A DNA stretch of 64,000 nucleotides. It comes from [Clostridium] scindens ATCC 35704. GTDB lineage: Bacteria; Bacillota; Clostridia; Lachnospirales; Lachnospiraceae. This document shows positions 17,559 through 27,031 of the stretch, piece by piece. Under the pieces are notes generated by a model that saw only the letters and a list, made by a program, of their open reading frames with translations, did not search any database and was not told the origin of the DNA. Both the position numbers and the translations under genes were made by a program. The stretch covers positions 2,544,501 through 2,608,500 of the forward strand of contig NZ_CP036170.1 in NCBI RefSeq assembly GCF_004295125.1, read 5' to 3'. Numbering within the stretch: the stretch's first letter is position 1; each line of letters starts with the position of its first letter.

Positions 17559-19181
17559 ATGCAGAAGATCTACTCACCGGAAGAACTGAACAGTTTCAGC
17601 AGGGAAACACTCGTGGCAGTGATCCTGTCCATGCAGAACCAGCTTACCCAACTGAATACAAACATGGAACGCCTGATTGAGCAGATCGCATCTGCAAACA
17701 ATCATCGTTATGGGCGTTCTTCCGAAAAGCTGGACGTTATCGCCGGACAATTGGAACTGGAGCTCATCTTTAACGAAGCGGAAGCTTTGACTGAGACGCT
17801 TTATGTTGTCGAACCTAGGGAAGAAGATGTGATCCAGGTCACGCGCCGGAAGAAAAAAGGAAAGCGCGAGGCAGATCTTAAGGATCTTCCTGTGGAAGTG
17901 ATCCCTCATACCATTCCAGAAGCAAAGCTGCAGGAAATTTTTGGCTCCGTTGGATGGAAGCAGCTCCCGGATGAAGTTTATAAAAGAGTCCGGGTTCAGC
18001 CGGCAGTCTACACGGTGGAAGAACATCATGTGGCCGTGTATGCAGGAAAAGATAATCAGACGATTGTCAAAGCGGACCGACCAAGGGAATTGCTCCGCAA
18101 CAGCATTCTGACACCGTCTCTGGGTGCAAGCATCATGAATGCCAAGTATGTCAATGGACTGCCTTTATACCGGATCAGCCAGGAGTTCCAGAGAAACGAC
18201 ATCCATATCTCCCGGCAGGTAATGGCGAACTGGATGATCCAGTGTGCGGACCGGTATCTGGGACCGCTTTATGATTACCTTCATAACAGGATGTACCATT
18301 TCCATGTGCTGCAGGCCGACGAGACTCCGGTTAAGGTATCGAAGGATGGGCGCCCGGCAAACAGTAAGAGTTACATGTGGGTCTACCGGACGGGAAAGGG
18401 ATATAGTGATCCCCCCATTATCCTGTATGAATACCAGAAGACCCGGAAAGCAGACCATCCGCGGGAATTCCTGAAAGGATTTACAGGCACTGTTGTCTGT
18501 GACGGATACTCCGCCTACCGGAAGCTGGACCGGGAAAGCGAAACCATCGTTTTCGCAGGGTGCTGGACCCATGCGAGAAGGTATTTTGCCGATGCCCTGA
18601 AGGCATTGCCAAAAAAAGATCATCAGGCAGCCAAAGATACGATCGCTTACGAGGCAATCAAGCGGATTGGCGCCATCTACCATCTGGACAACCAGCTTGC
18701 TGATCTGAAGCCGGATGACCGTAAAAAACAGCGGCAGATCAATCTCAAACCTCTGGTGGAGGCTTTCTTTGTGTGGGCAAAAGAAATCCAGTTCTCCGGT
18801 CGCCTTACCAAGGGTAAAACTCTGGAAGGGATCAACTACTGCATCAATCAGGAAGAGGCATTAAAAGTATTCCTGGATGATGGTGAAGTCCCGCTTGATA
18901 ATAACGCAACGGAAGGGGCTCTGCGCAGCTTCTGCCTGCACAAACATGCATGGAAGCTGATCGACAGTATTGACGGTGCACAATCCAGTGCGATCATCTA
19001 CAGTATCACGGAAACAGCAAAGGCGAATCATCTAAATCCCTTCCGCTATCTGGAATATATCCTAACCGTGATGAAAGACCATCAGGAGGATACGGATTAT
19101 TGTTTTATGGAAGAACTGCTTCCATGGTCTGAGCAGCTGCCGGAAATCTGCATAAGCAAAACAAAAACAACAAACGTGTAA
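17559..19181 (+). CDS. tnpC: IS66 transposase TnpC (DDE)
   Basis: A 540-residue transposase. The N-terminus is a leucine-rich coiled coil (LVAVILSMQNQLTQLNTNME) followed by the RYGRSSEKL motif, a Cys-less linker, and a DDE catalytic domain with VLQADETPVKV, VVCDGYSAYRKL and the DNNATEGALRSFCLHKHAW region. The C-terminal IS66 segment ends in HLNPFRYLEYIL. Length and motifs are complete. It starts at an ATG following AAAGGAG. Confidence 0.95.
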   Translation: MQKIYSPEELNSFSRETLVAVILSMQNQLTQLNTNMERLIEQIASANNHRYGRSSEKLDVIAGQLELELIFNEAEALTETLYVVEPREEDVIQVTRRKKKGKREADLKDLPVEVIPHTIPEAKLQEIFGSVGWKQLPDEVYKRVRVQPAVYTVEEHHVAVYAGKDNQTIVKADRPRELLRNSILTPSLGASIMNAKYVNGLPLYRISQEFQRNDIHISRQVMANWMIQCADRYLGPLYDYLHNRMYHFHVLQADETPVKVSKDGRPANSKSYMWVYRTGKGYSDPPIILYEYQKTRKADHPREFLKGFTGTVVCDGYSAYRKLDRESETIVFAGCWTHARRYFADALKALPKKDHQAAKDTIAYEAIKRIGAIYHLDNQLADLKPDDRKKQRQINLKPLVEAFFVWAKEIQFSGRLTKGKTLEGINYCINQEEALKVFLDDGEVPLDNNATEGALRSFCLHKHAWKLIDSIDGAQSSAIIYSITETAKANHLNPFRYLEYILTVMKDHQEDTDYCFMEELLPWSEQLPEICISKTKTTNV

Positions 19182-19644
19182 ACCGACCGCCGGAAACGGC
19201 GGTCATAAAATGAACTGGTACTCATGGTCTACCGTATACTCTTATTCCGGCTGCAGAAGCAGTTATTACTACCGTTGCTACAAAGGTGATAAAGTCCAAG
19301 GAAAAAGAAGAAACGATGAAGGTTTCTTTTTCGGATGGAACAATTGCTGATGCAACGAAAATCAAATTCTCCACAAAACTCGGTTGGTTGAACAAGTTAC
19401 TGTGGGGCGGCTCTGCACTACTCGCTTTTGAACACGTATGGCATGGTGAAGTTGTTCCTTTCTTCCCATTCCTTACAGCAGTTGAAAACGGAGAAACAGC
19501 AGAAATGCTTGCAGAAATGGGTAGTGCTGGTGTTATGATGGCAGTACTCGTTACGGCCGTATGGGTTGGTATGCTGGCAGTATCGTCTATTGTTGAAAAG
19601 AGAGCGATAGCAACACCCAATATCGCTATGGAGGGTACAAAGGC

Positions 19645-19959
19645 ATGACACTTTTAACAACTGTTTTTGCAGCAATCATTTGTACCATCATTTGGTATAA
19701 GGGTGCTCCCAAAAGTGAGATGAAGGTCGGTACACTCTGTTGGATGTACTGGGGTGCATCACTCATGTGGTTGATTGATGCAGTTTTTGAATATGCTGAG
19801 CTTGGGGCTGAATTCTTTGCTCCTGCACCGATTGATATGCTCAACGATTTCTATCTTGGCTTGTCGGTTGTAGCGCTGGGACTTATCATTTGGCTTATTA
19901 TCTTACTTGTTAAAGATCCGAAGGGTGTTGTTAAAGAGGCACTATTCAAGAAAAAATAA
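19645..19959 (+). CDS. small three-helix membrane protein of the lar operon
   Basis: A 104-residue protein with three hydrophobic segments (LLTTVFAAIICTIIWY, CWMYWGASLMWLIDAVF, GLSVVALGLIIWLIILLV) and a lysine-rich end. Its start overlaps the stop of the interrupted first gene. I do not recognise the family. Together with the upstream membrane protein it could form a transport or membrane-anchoring pair for the lar pathway. With the IS66 element upstream, its expression now probably depends on read-through. Confidence 0.7.
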   Translation: MTLLTTVFAAIICTIIWYKGAPKSEMKVGTLCWMYWGASLMWLIDAVFEYAELGAEFFAPAPIDMLNDFYLGLSVVALGLIIWLIILLVKDPKGVVKEALFKKK

Positions 19960-20335
19960 GAAATAGATAATGGGTGGCTCTGTGCTTTTTGCAGATCCAC
20001 CCATTTGTCTTACAGAGGTATCTATGAATTTACATGAGTTTTTTACGGACCATCCAAGAGTGGCAATTGCTTTTTCCGGAGGAGTTGACTCGGCATATCT
20101 TTTATATGCAGCTAAGCAATATGCGAAAGACGTATGCGCCTATTATGTGAAATCAGCTTTTCAACCACAGTTTGAGCTGAATGATGCTTTGCACATTGCC
20201 ACTGATTTGGGTGTGAAAATGGAAATAATAGAATTAAATATTCTTGCCTGTAAATTACGGTTGAATGGGATTTCCGTTCCGCATGCGCGGAACGGCTATT
20301 CCATTTTTAGCGGTACAAAATACTATTGATATCTT

Positions 20336-21100
20336 TTATTCCGTTTCTCTCATGTTGATACCATTCATTTCCAGACGATATGTATGATGCTTGTCGGTAA
20401 TTCTTGTAAGGCAGGCATCTGCGTAAGTGTTATCTGCAAACATATCAAACCAGGAGCTGACAGGAAATTGAGAAATCACAACTGTAGATTTCCGTCCATC
20501 ACGGGTATCAAGTACTTCAAAAAGATCTCGGCATTTATCGAGATCAAGATCCATCAGGCCAAAGTCATCTATCACAAGAAGATCGAGTTTCGTAAGTTTG
20601 TTCAGATAATCCAGATTAGTAGCTTTGATACGTGCTTGTTCCATTTCACTCATAAGAGTGTTCGCTTTGATATACCTGACACTTTTGGACTGTTTCATAG
20701 CTGTTACGCAAAAAGCATTGATCAAATACGTTTTACCACTTGCTGAAGAACCTGTTACAATCAGGTTTTTTCCTTCCTCTATCCAGTGACAAGTGCTCAG
20801 ACGTTCAATTATCTGCGTGTCTAACTGACGCTCAGGACGATAAATCGTCTCATCAAGATCTGCAGCCGGATACCTGAGATGAGCTTCTTTCATCAAACGA
20901 TTGAAGCGTTTATCCGCCCTTGATTGCCATTCCGAATTGATCATCGCTGACATACGTTCCTTAAAAGTATTCAGATCCGCATTCGGATCTCTCAACTGTT
21001 CCTCCAATATACGTGCCATTTCCGGAACTCTGAAACTTTTCAGTCGAGAAATCAGGGCCTGTTCTTCCGGTGTCAATGTGATTTCGCTTTGTATTCTCAC
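20336..21100 (-). CDS. istB: IS21 helper ATPase IstB
   Basis: A 254-residue AAA+ ATPase of the DnaC/IstB group. Walker A is VTGSSASGKTYLINAF and Walker B is LLVIDDFGLMDLD; SQFPVSSWFDMF and a C-terminal basic end follow. It controls target choice and activates the IstA transposase. It begins one base after the istA stop region, so translation is coupled. Confidence 0.95.
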   Translation of the reverse strand: MRIQSEITLTPEEQALISRLKSFRVPEMARILEEQLRDPNADLNTFKERMSAMINSEWQSRADKRFNRLMKEAHLRYPAADLDETIYRPERQLDTQIIERLSTCHWIEEGKNLIVTGSSASGKTYLINAFCVTAMKQSKSVRYIKANTLMSEMEQARIKATNLDYLNKLTKLDLLVIDDFGLMDLDLDKCRDLFEVLDTRDGRKSTVVISQFPVSSWFDMFADNTYADACLTRITDKHHTYRLEMNGINMRETE

Positions 21101-22672
21101 TTATTTATAGGCCTCCTTTCCACGGATATTTGCATGGGAAGGAAGTGTTCCTGATGCAGCTGTGTTATTAATAGAATGATTGTTTTGGACCATGCCAAGT
21201 ACTTTTTTAAAATAAGAATACTTGCAGGCATTTGCTTCTACACATTTATCCGCAGCTTCTTGTACGAGCCTGTGTGGCACATCCTTACAGGAATGAAGGA
21301 CTCCGGCACAACTGTTGTAAGCTTGTTCTTCATGTTTTGGACTGCGCAGGATCCTATCTATAAGAGTGACCATAGAATCGCCGTATACAGATGCCCACCG
21401 CCGATAATAAGCACCATCATGGGCATTAACCTCTTTATAATAAAGATGTTCTTGCGGCATATGGCTGTCATCTGTGATATATAGCGGAAAATCCCTGTAG
21501 GATCTCGGATGTCGGCAGATCAGACGGTTGTACTCATCGCAGATCCTTATTTCTGCCATTGTTGCCTTTAGAATTGCCGGCTTTCCTCTTTGGGTATACA
21601 ATACAGAGTAGTAGTGGGCATCATATTCAAGATGATAATTATCAGGAACTTTAAGAAAGTACTTATAATCACAAAGCGTGTAATTCTCGCCGGGAAGCTT
21701 GTTCATACGCGGTTTGTCATACTTTTCAAATCCAGTTATCCTTGATTTACGGATATCTGATTTTTTCTGAAATGGTCGCTGATTGATGTCCTCTACAATT
21801 CTTTTTGTAGCATCATTTAAAGCCTCAAGCGAGGTATAGGTATTTTTCTTAAGTTCTTCGACTAAATAGATTTCCAGAAAGCGAACATGATTTTCAATCG
21901 TTGCTTTTCCCTTTGGTTTGCGCGGCGGTGGTGGAAGTATGATTGTATCATAAAAAGTTTCCAGATCTGAAAAAGCCGTCTGTAATACAAGCTCATCCTT
22001 ATTATGTCGGGTAACAGCCGTTTTCAGATTATCCGGCACAAGATATCTGGGAACAGCACCGTAAAAAGATAATGCATGTACGGTACCAGTGATAAAATGT
22101 GGCAGTTTTTCATCTGGAAAGGCTTCTGCATAAACAAGACTGCTGAAACCAAGAGTTGTTGCAAAAATGTGTACTTTCTTGAGTTCTCCAGTTGAAGGAT
22201 CCAGAAGCAGCTCTGGTTGATCACCTACCCAGTCGATGTACATCTTTTCACCGGGAATTCGTTCAACCGGCATGGATACTTTTGTGGATCCATAAGTATT
22301 TACCAGAAAGTCTCTATACAGTTTGTAAAACTGTGATAGCTGATAACCATTAGGATTTTTCTTTTTGTACTCGATCCACAGAAATCCAAGGTCTGCATTC
22401 TTTCCCATTTGGATCATGTTCTCATGAATTTGGTGAAAATCAGGCAACGGAATGTTTTTGTGGCGAAGATTATCCTTGGGATAAATCAGATTGACCACCT
22501 TTTCGGCCGGCATCTGCTTTAAATCATCCAATGATAATCCAGAATCCCGATAGCGTTCCATAATCAGTGAGATTCCGCTTCTTCCAATTCGATATCGTTT
22601 CTGAACATTGTCATAGCTGATCTTGTTAAGTCTTAGTTCTATGACACCTATGATAGTAGTGTAGTCGTGCAT
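21101..22672 (-). CDS. istA: IS21 transposase IstA
   Basis: A 523-residue transposase. The N-terminal helix-turn-helix region (YDNVQKRYRIGRSGISLIMERY) is followed by a DDE core with EKMYIDWVGDQPE, VPDNLKTAV and the KGKATIENHVRFLE glutamate, and a C-terminal beta-barrel-like domain (YHYSVLYTQRGKPAI-type). Length and all motifs are present. It forms an operon with istB on the minus strand. Confidence 0.95.
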   Translation of the reverse strand: MHDYTTIIGVIELRLNKISYDNVQKRYRIGRSGISLIMERYRDSGLSLDDLKQMPAEKVVNLIYPKDNLRHKNIPLPDFHQIHENMIQMGKNADLGFLWIEYKKKNPNGYQLSQFYKLYRDFLVNTYGSTKVSMPVERIPGEKMYIDWVGDQPELLLDPSTGELKKVHIFATTLGFSSLVYAEAFPDEKLPHFITGTVHALSFYGAVPRYLVPDNLKTAVTRHNKDELVLQTAFSDLETFYDTIILPPPPRKPKGKATIENHVRFLEIYLVEELKKNTYTSLEALNDATKRIVEDINQRPFQKKSDIRKSRITGFEKYDKPRMNKLPGENYTLCDYKYFLKVPDNYHLEYDAHYYSVLYTQRGKPAILKATMAEIRICDEYNRLICRHPRSYRDFPLYITDDSHMPQEHLYYKEVNAHDGAYYRRWASVYGDSMVTLIDRILRSPKHEEQAYNSCAGVLHSCKDVPHRLVQEAADKCVEANACKYSYFKKVLGMVQNNHSINNTAASGTLPSHANIRGKEAYK

Positions 22673-23966
22673 AATTGCTCCTCCTTTACACTGTGATGAA
22701 TAATAGTTACATCACAATAATAAAGGAAAGGCGTACCGTTCGAGCAGAAAGTTCATACCGTTATATCAGAATGCACATACCGATAATATTGGAATTAGCG
22801 TACCGTTCGACCGGAATTTGCAATTCTTGCCGATGAAAAGATTGCAGCCAATCCGTGGAATCGTTGCTATTATTGTAAAAAACAAATCTTTACAGCCATT
22901 GTTAAACAGGCACAGGCAGACGGATATACTGTTTTACTTGATGGAACCAATGCGTCTGATGACGAAGGAGACCGCCCGGGCATCCAAGCTATTCATGAGT
23001 TAAATGTACTTTCACCTCTACGGCTGTGTGATCTGACAAAAACAGAAATACGCAGATTGTCTAAAGAAGCGGGATTGTTTACATGGAACAAACCGGCATA
23101 TGCTTGCCTTGCGACCAGAATTCCTACAGGACAGCCAATCAGTGAATTTTTGCTTCGCAGAACAGAGTTAGCAGAAAACTTTATGTTTAAAAAAGGTTTT
23201 TCTAATTTTCGTATCAGAACGATTGGGGAAACCGCTAAAATCCAGATCACATTACAGCAGCTTCCGTTGCTGTTGGATAACAGAAAAGAAATCTTGGATG
23301 AACTGAAGAAGAACTATGCATCGGTTTGTCTTGATTTGGAGGTGCGGAATGAAAACTGAAATAAAGCAACTGCTTGAATCGGTCAAAAATGGAATAATGA
23401 CCGTTGATGAAGCCCTGCTTCAAATAAAAACAAAGCCATTTGAAGATGTTGGGTATGCAAAGGTTAATTTGCACAGAAAAGCCCGTCAAGGTGTAGCAGA
23501 AGTAATTTATGGAGCTGGAAAAACTGCGACACAGATGATAGGAATTATTGAAACTATGCAGCGCAACGGACAAAATTGCATCTTGATTACTCGTTTATCT
23601 CCAACAGCTGCAGATGAAATTCGTGAGAAGGTTTCATTACGATATTTTCCAGAAGCTCACATTGGAATTATTGGTGAAATGCCGAAACCGGATGGTATCG
23701 GAAAAATTGTCATAGCTACCGGGGGAACAAGTGATATACCCGTAGCAGAAGAAGCTGCTCTGACAGCGGAGGTGTTGGGAAATGAAGTAGTTCGTTTGTT
23801 TGATGTAGGTGTTGCTGGCTTGCATCGTCTTCTTTCTCATTTGGACGATATTATGAATGCATCGGTTATCATTGCTATAGCGGGTATGGAAGGTGCGCTT
23901 GCAAGTGTAATCGGCGGGCTTGCGTGTTTATTGTAAAATAGAATTACCGAAAGTTGCAAACGGGAA

Positions 23967-24008
23967 TTGGAGAATGTTGCATCTCCAAATTGGAGAAAGT
24001 TGCAAGGC
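23967..24008 (+). repeat. left subterminal 42-bp inverted repeat of the larB element
   Basis: This segment is the exact reverse complement of 26762-26803. It contains two GGAGAA/TTCTCC-type modules and GTTGCA/TGCAAC motifs, suggesting transposase-binding sites. It starts 42 bp inside the element end. Confidence 0.9.
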
Positions 24009-24160
24009 ATTCGCTAGAAGCGCTCAGGAACGGTGTAGCGCTTGAGTGGCAGCCACCAAGTATGAGCATTCCCATGAAAAGATCCATTGCAGGTATATCC
24101 AAAAACCATTAACCTTATCTTTATTGTAGTCCAAACAATAAAGACAAGGAGGAAAGGAGA

Positions 24161-25705
24161 ATGTCAACTACAATGGATCAGATACATCATATCAGAGATA
24201 TGTTCTACCGGCAAGATAAGAACATTTCTGAAATCGCATCTGAGACCGGCCTTAACTGGAAAACGGTCAAAAAATATGTGGATATGGAGGACTTTAACAA
24301 TCCATCTCCCAAACCTGCATCATCAGAGGTTCACGAATCCAAGCTTGACCCATTCAAACCTTTGATTGATGAATGGCTGCAGGCAGACAAGCTTGCACCA
24401 AGAAAGCAACGGCATACAGCCAAAAGAGTATTTAAACGCCTCAAGGATGAAGCAGATGGTTTCGGCTGCAGTTATCGGCTTGTTGCCTTATACGTCAAAC
24501 AGAAGAAAGAGGAACTACGGCTAAAAAGAACCGATGGCTATATCCCTCTTAATCATCATCCCGGCGAAGCCCAGTCAGACTTTGGAACAGCCGATTTTTA
24601 TGAAAATGACAGGCTTCATCACGAGGCTAAGTACCTTGTGCTCAGTTTTCCCTACAGTAACGGAGGTTTCCTCCAGCTTAATTATGGCGAAAACATGGAA
24701 TGTCTTCTGGAAGGACTGGTTGCCATATTTGAGCACATCGGTGGTGTTCCCACGGAAATCTGGTTTGACAATACCAGAACCATTGTTACCGAAATCATCA
24801 AAGGTGGCGGGCGTAATGTAACAGAGCGGTTTCAACGCTTTTGTGAACACTACCGCATTAAGCCGGTTTTTATGAATCCTGAATCCGGATGGGAAAAAGG
24901 AAACGTGGAAAACAAGGTTGGCTACCTGCGCCGCAACGAACTTGTACCGGTACCCCGCTTTGATGATCTTGTGAAAGAAAACAAGCATCTTCTGGATCGT
25001 TGTGAAATCGATATGCAGCGTGAGCACTATGATGACGATGATGACCGCTTTATCAGTAAACTGTTTGAAGAAGATAAGGCTCGTTTACTGCCGCTTCCTT
25101 CCGTTCCGTTTGATACGGCACTTTACACAACGGCAACAACGGATAAATATGGAAAGTTTACTCTTGACGCAGGAAAGCACCGTTATTCTGCTTCACCGGC
25201 TTTCTGTGAGTCCATTGTAAATCTCAAGATTACATCCTCTGATGTGATTGTCATGGACAAAGATATGCACGAAGTGGTGCGTCATAAGCGCCTTTACGGC
25301 AATGAACATGAAAGAATGGACTGGCTGCCATACCTTACATATATCGCCAGGAAACCCCGTTCTCTTCGAAACAGCGGCATATATGACATGATGCCACAAA
25401 CCATGCAGATATACATGGATAACTGCGAAAGCAAGGAACGCGGACGTGTCCTGAAGGTGCTTGCAGAACTTACGGAAAGAACCGGGTTTGCTAGTGCTGT
25501 CAGAACAGTTGACGAAGCAGTCCGGCTGAATGCCACAGATCCGGACAGTCTGCAGAGCCTTTACAGGCGAACCTATGCAGATGTACCGCTTCTGCCTCCG
25601 CTTGAAAACAAAGTTTTACTGCCACAGCAGAAGGTCATTCCGTTCAGAAATGATCTGAAAATGCTGGATGCCGCCCTTAAGAAGGGAGGTGTCTCAAATG
25701 GCTGA
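24161..25705 (+). CDS. istA: IS21 transposase IstA (larB element)
   Basis: A 514-residue IstA. The N-terminal helix-turn-helix (DKNISEIASETGLNWKTVKKYV) is followed by a DDE core (HHPGEAQSDFGTADF, EIWFDNTRTIV, GWEKGNVENKVGYLRR). ATG follows GGAAAGGAG. The C-terminal 8 bp overlap istB. It has little resemblance to the IstA in larE beyond the family motifs. Confidence 0.95.
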   Translation: MSTTMDQIHHIRDMFYRQDKNISEIASETGLNWKTVKKYVDMEDFNNPSPKPASSEVHESKLDPFKPLIDEWLQADKLAPRKQRHTAKRVFKRLKDEADGFGCSYRLVALYVKQKKEELRLKRTDGYIPLNHHPGEAQSDFGTADFYENDRLHHEAKYLVLSFPYSNGGFLQLNYGENMECLLEGLVAIFEHIGGVPTEIWFDNTRTIVTEIIKGGGRNVTERFQRFCEHYRIKPVFMNPESGWEKGNVENKVGYLRRNELVPVPRFDDLVKENKHLLDRCEIDMQREHYDDDDDRFISKLFEEDKARLLPLPSVPFDTALYTTATTDKYGKFTLDAGKHRYSASPAFCESIVNLKITSSDVIVMDKDMHEVVRHKRLYGNEHERMDWLPYLTYIARKPRSLRNSGIYDMMPQTMQIYMDNCESKERGRVLKVLAELTERTGFASAVRTVDEAVRLNATDPDSLQSLYRRTYADVPLLPPLENKVLLPQQKVIPFRNDLKMLDAALKKGGVSNG

Positions 25706-26471
25706 TATAGAAAAATCCATTGCAGCATGCTGCAAACAGCTCAAGCTGTCCACGAACTTTGCAGGACAGGCTTTCGAGCAGAAAGGAGACACACCGCAGG
25801 AATACCTTTTAAACCTCCTGACAAACGAAATTGAATACCGTACAGCAAAAAGGAAGAGCAAGTTCCTCAATACCGCCGGCTTCCCACGTAGATACCGCGT
25901 GGAGGAATTCAGGGCAGATGAGATAGATTTCCCGGAAGACGTCAGCTTCCAAAGCCTGTTAGACCTGGAGTTTTATCATACAGGAAAAAATGTCATCATG
26001 TATGGAGGAACAGGAACCGGTAAAACAATGCTTTCCATTCTGATTGGAATGTCTGCATGTAATCAGGAAATTCCGGTAAGATTCTACCGCACTGCCGGAC
26101 TTATCAATCTCTTTTCCGAGAGTCAGAGCAGCGGAAAGCTTACTGCACTGAAAAAGAAGCTTAACAGTGCCCGGATACTGATTCTGGATGAATTCGGATA
26201 TGTTCCGTATGACCGCACCGGTTCACAGCTTCTGTTTGATTATCTTTCTGAGATACACGAGCAGAAATCGGTGATTTTAAACACGAATCTTGAATTCTCA
26301 CAGTGGGTGAACGTTCTTTATGACCAACGGATGACAACAGCACTGATTGGCAGGCTCACCCACCATGTGGAACTGATTCTGTTCCCGGGGATCAATAATC
26401 GGTTACGTGAATCAAGCATCAATGCAACTCTTTCAAGAATCAGCAGTCAGGAGGCAGGTAACAATGGCTAA
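25698..26471 (+). CDS. istB: IS21 helper ATPase IstB (larB element)
   Basis: A 257-residue AAA+ ATPase starting at the ATG at 25698, with AAGGGAGG upstream. Walker A is MYGGTGTGKTMLSILIG and Walker B ILILDEFGYVPYD; STNL-type sensor NTNLEFSQW and a C-terminal RLTHHVELILF segment are present. It overlaps istA and the following small gene, so all three genes are coupled. Confidence 0.95.
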   Translation: MADIEKSIAACCKQLKLSTNFAGQAFEQKGDTPQEYLLNLLTNEIEYRTAKRKSKFLNTAGFPRRYRVEEFRADEIDFPEDVSFQSLLDLEFYHTGKNVIMYGGTGTGKTMLSILIGMSACNQEIPVRFYRTAGLINLFSESQSSGKLTALKKKLNSARILILDEFGYVPYDRTGSQLLFDYLSEIHEQKSVILNTNLEFSQWVNVLYDQRMTTALIGRLTHHVELILFPGINNRLRESSINATLSRISSQEAGNNG

Positions 26472-26706
26472 AAATAAAAAAGTTATCAAAGAACAGAAAA
26501 AATATCAAAACCTTCAGGAACGCTATGAGGAGATGAATGATTATCTTCTTGATCTCATAGAAGATCACCGATGCGCAGAAGAAGATCTGAGATATCTAAA
26601 TGATTTTATCCATTATAAAGAGCTGGATGAGGAGTTCCGCTATTTCAGGGAACATGCACATGAAGATGAAAACTCGGAACTTCCGTTTCCATATCTCACG
26701 CTATAA
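26464..26706 (+). CDS. small accessory protein of the IS21-like element
   Basis: An 80-residue, highly charged, helical protein (KKVIKEQKKYQNLQERYEEM ... EDHRCAEEDLRYLNDF). It overlaps the end of istB by 8 bp and ends before the right inverted repeat, so it belongs to the element. Coiled-coil character suggests a regulator of, or partner for, IstA/IstB. I do not recognise a named family. Confidence 0.65.
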   Translation: MAKNKKVIKEQKKYQNLQERYEEMNDYLLDLIEDHRCAEEDLRYLNDFIHYKELDEEFRYFREHAHEDENSELPFPYLTL

Positions 26707-26761
26707 CAACTAAATATGGTCTGCAATGGCTATGTAGCTGGCAGAATAGCTGCCAGCCGAG

Positions 26762-26803
26762 GCCTTGCAACTTTCTCCAATTTGGAGATGCAACATTCTC
26801 CAA
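26762..26803 (+). repeat. right subterminal 42-bp inverted repeat of the larB element
   Basis: Exact reverse complement of 23967-24008. It ends 42 bp before the element's right end, matching the left side's spacing, so the two ends are symmetric. Confidence 0.9.
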
Positions 26804-27031
26804 AAATATTTTGCATTTTTCTCCAAAAAGTGCTTGCAAAAAACAGGCTTGCGGATTGTCCTGTGATTGCTGTCCCTACAAGCGTCGGATATGGTGCCTC
26901 ATTCGGAGGACTCTCTGCTCTTTTATCCATGCTGAATTCCTGTGCAAGCGGCGTGTCTGTGGTAAATATTGACAACGGCTTTGGGGCAGGATATTTAGCG
27001 AGCATGATCAATCATATGGAGGCAAAATAAA

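Larger units (their letters stand above)
16439..19239 (+). mobile_element. complete IS66-family insertion sequence
   Basis: A 2801-bp element with perfect 23-bp terminal inverted repeats (16439-16461 and 19217-19239, beginning GTATACGGTAGACC) and an exact 8-bp target duplication TCTTATTC (16431-16438 and 19240-19247). It carries the three IS66 genes tnpA, tnpB and tnpC. Perfect ends and duplication indicate a recent insertion. The host gene can be rebuilt in frame. Confidence 0.96.
16420..19648 (+). pseudogene. small membrane protein gene of the lar operon, split by IS66
   Basis: The ATG at 16420 has TTTGGAGG upstream and encodes MACFLI before the IS66 element enters. After the element and one copy of the target duplication, the frame continues as PAAEAVITTVATKVIKSKEKEE and runs to 19648. 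Removing the element (and one duplication) restores a 139-residue protein with two hydrophobic segments (LGWLNKLLWGGSALLAF and VMMAVLVTAVWVGMLAV). The downstream stop overlaps the next gene (ATGA). Its function is unknown; its place as first gene of the operon suggests a role in transport or the cofactor pathway. The ATG at 19316 could still start a truncated product. Confidence 0.85.
20249..22822 (-). mobile_element. IS21-family element inserted in larE
   Basis: A 2574-bp element in reverse orientation to larE. Its ends are TGTAAATTACGG (left) and, read inward from the right, TGCAAATTCCGG, an imperfect inverted repeat. A 9-bp direct repeat ATTCTTGCC flanks it (20240-20248 and 22823-22831); 8 bp if the first A is coincidental. 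It encodes IstB and IstA. Repeated TACCGTTCGA blocks near 22735 and 22801 are probably the multiple transposase-binding repeats typical of IS21 ends. Confidence 0.93.
20024..23359 (+). pseudogene. larE: larE, sulfur transferase of nickel pincer cofactor synthesis, split by IS21-like element
   Basis: The first part (20024-20248) has the PP-loop ATPase motif AIAFSGGVDSAYLLYAAK and ends in ELNILA. The second part (22832-23359) continues with DEKIAANPWNRCYYCKK, carrying conserved Cys residues, then LDGTNASDD, RPGIQAIHEL, and LATRIPTGQPI. Removing the element and one duplication restores a 250-residue LarE of normal length. LarE uses ATP and sacrifices cysteine sulfur (or carries a cluster) to thiolate the pyridinium cofactor precursor. 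The insertion separates the ATPase loop from the cysteines, so the gene is inactive. Confidence 0.93.
23925..26845 (+). mobile_element. second IS21-like element, inserted in larB
   Basis: A 2921-bp element with ends TGTTTATTG and (inward) TGTTTTTTG and an exact 8-bp target duplication GGCTTGCG (23917-23924 and 26846-26853). It carries istA, istB and a third small gene. Perfect 42-bp inverted repeats lie inside the ends. It is clearly different in sequence from the element in larE, so the two insertions are independent events. Confidence 0.95.
23349..27030 (+). pseudogene. larB: larB, pyridinium dicarboxylate synthase, split by second IS21-like element
   Basis: The 5' part (23349-23924, 192 codons) has the LarB/PurE-like pattern VIYGAGKTATQMIGI, IVIATGGTSDIPVAEEAALTAE and RLFDVGVAGLHRLLSH, ending at GGLA. 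The 3' part (26854-27030) continues [34 protein letters not shown]. Joined at the duplication, the gene gives 250 residues, the normal LarB length. LarB carboxylates and hydrolyses nicotinic acid adenine dinucleotide, the first cofactor step. The insertion removes the conserved TSVGYGA active-site region. It starts inside the larE end (11-bp overlap). Confidence 0.93.
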
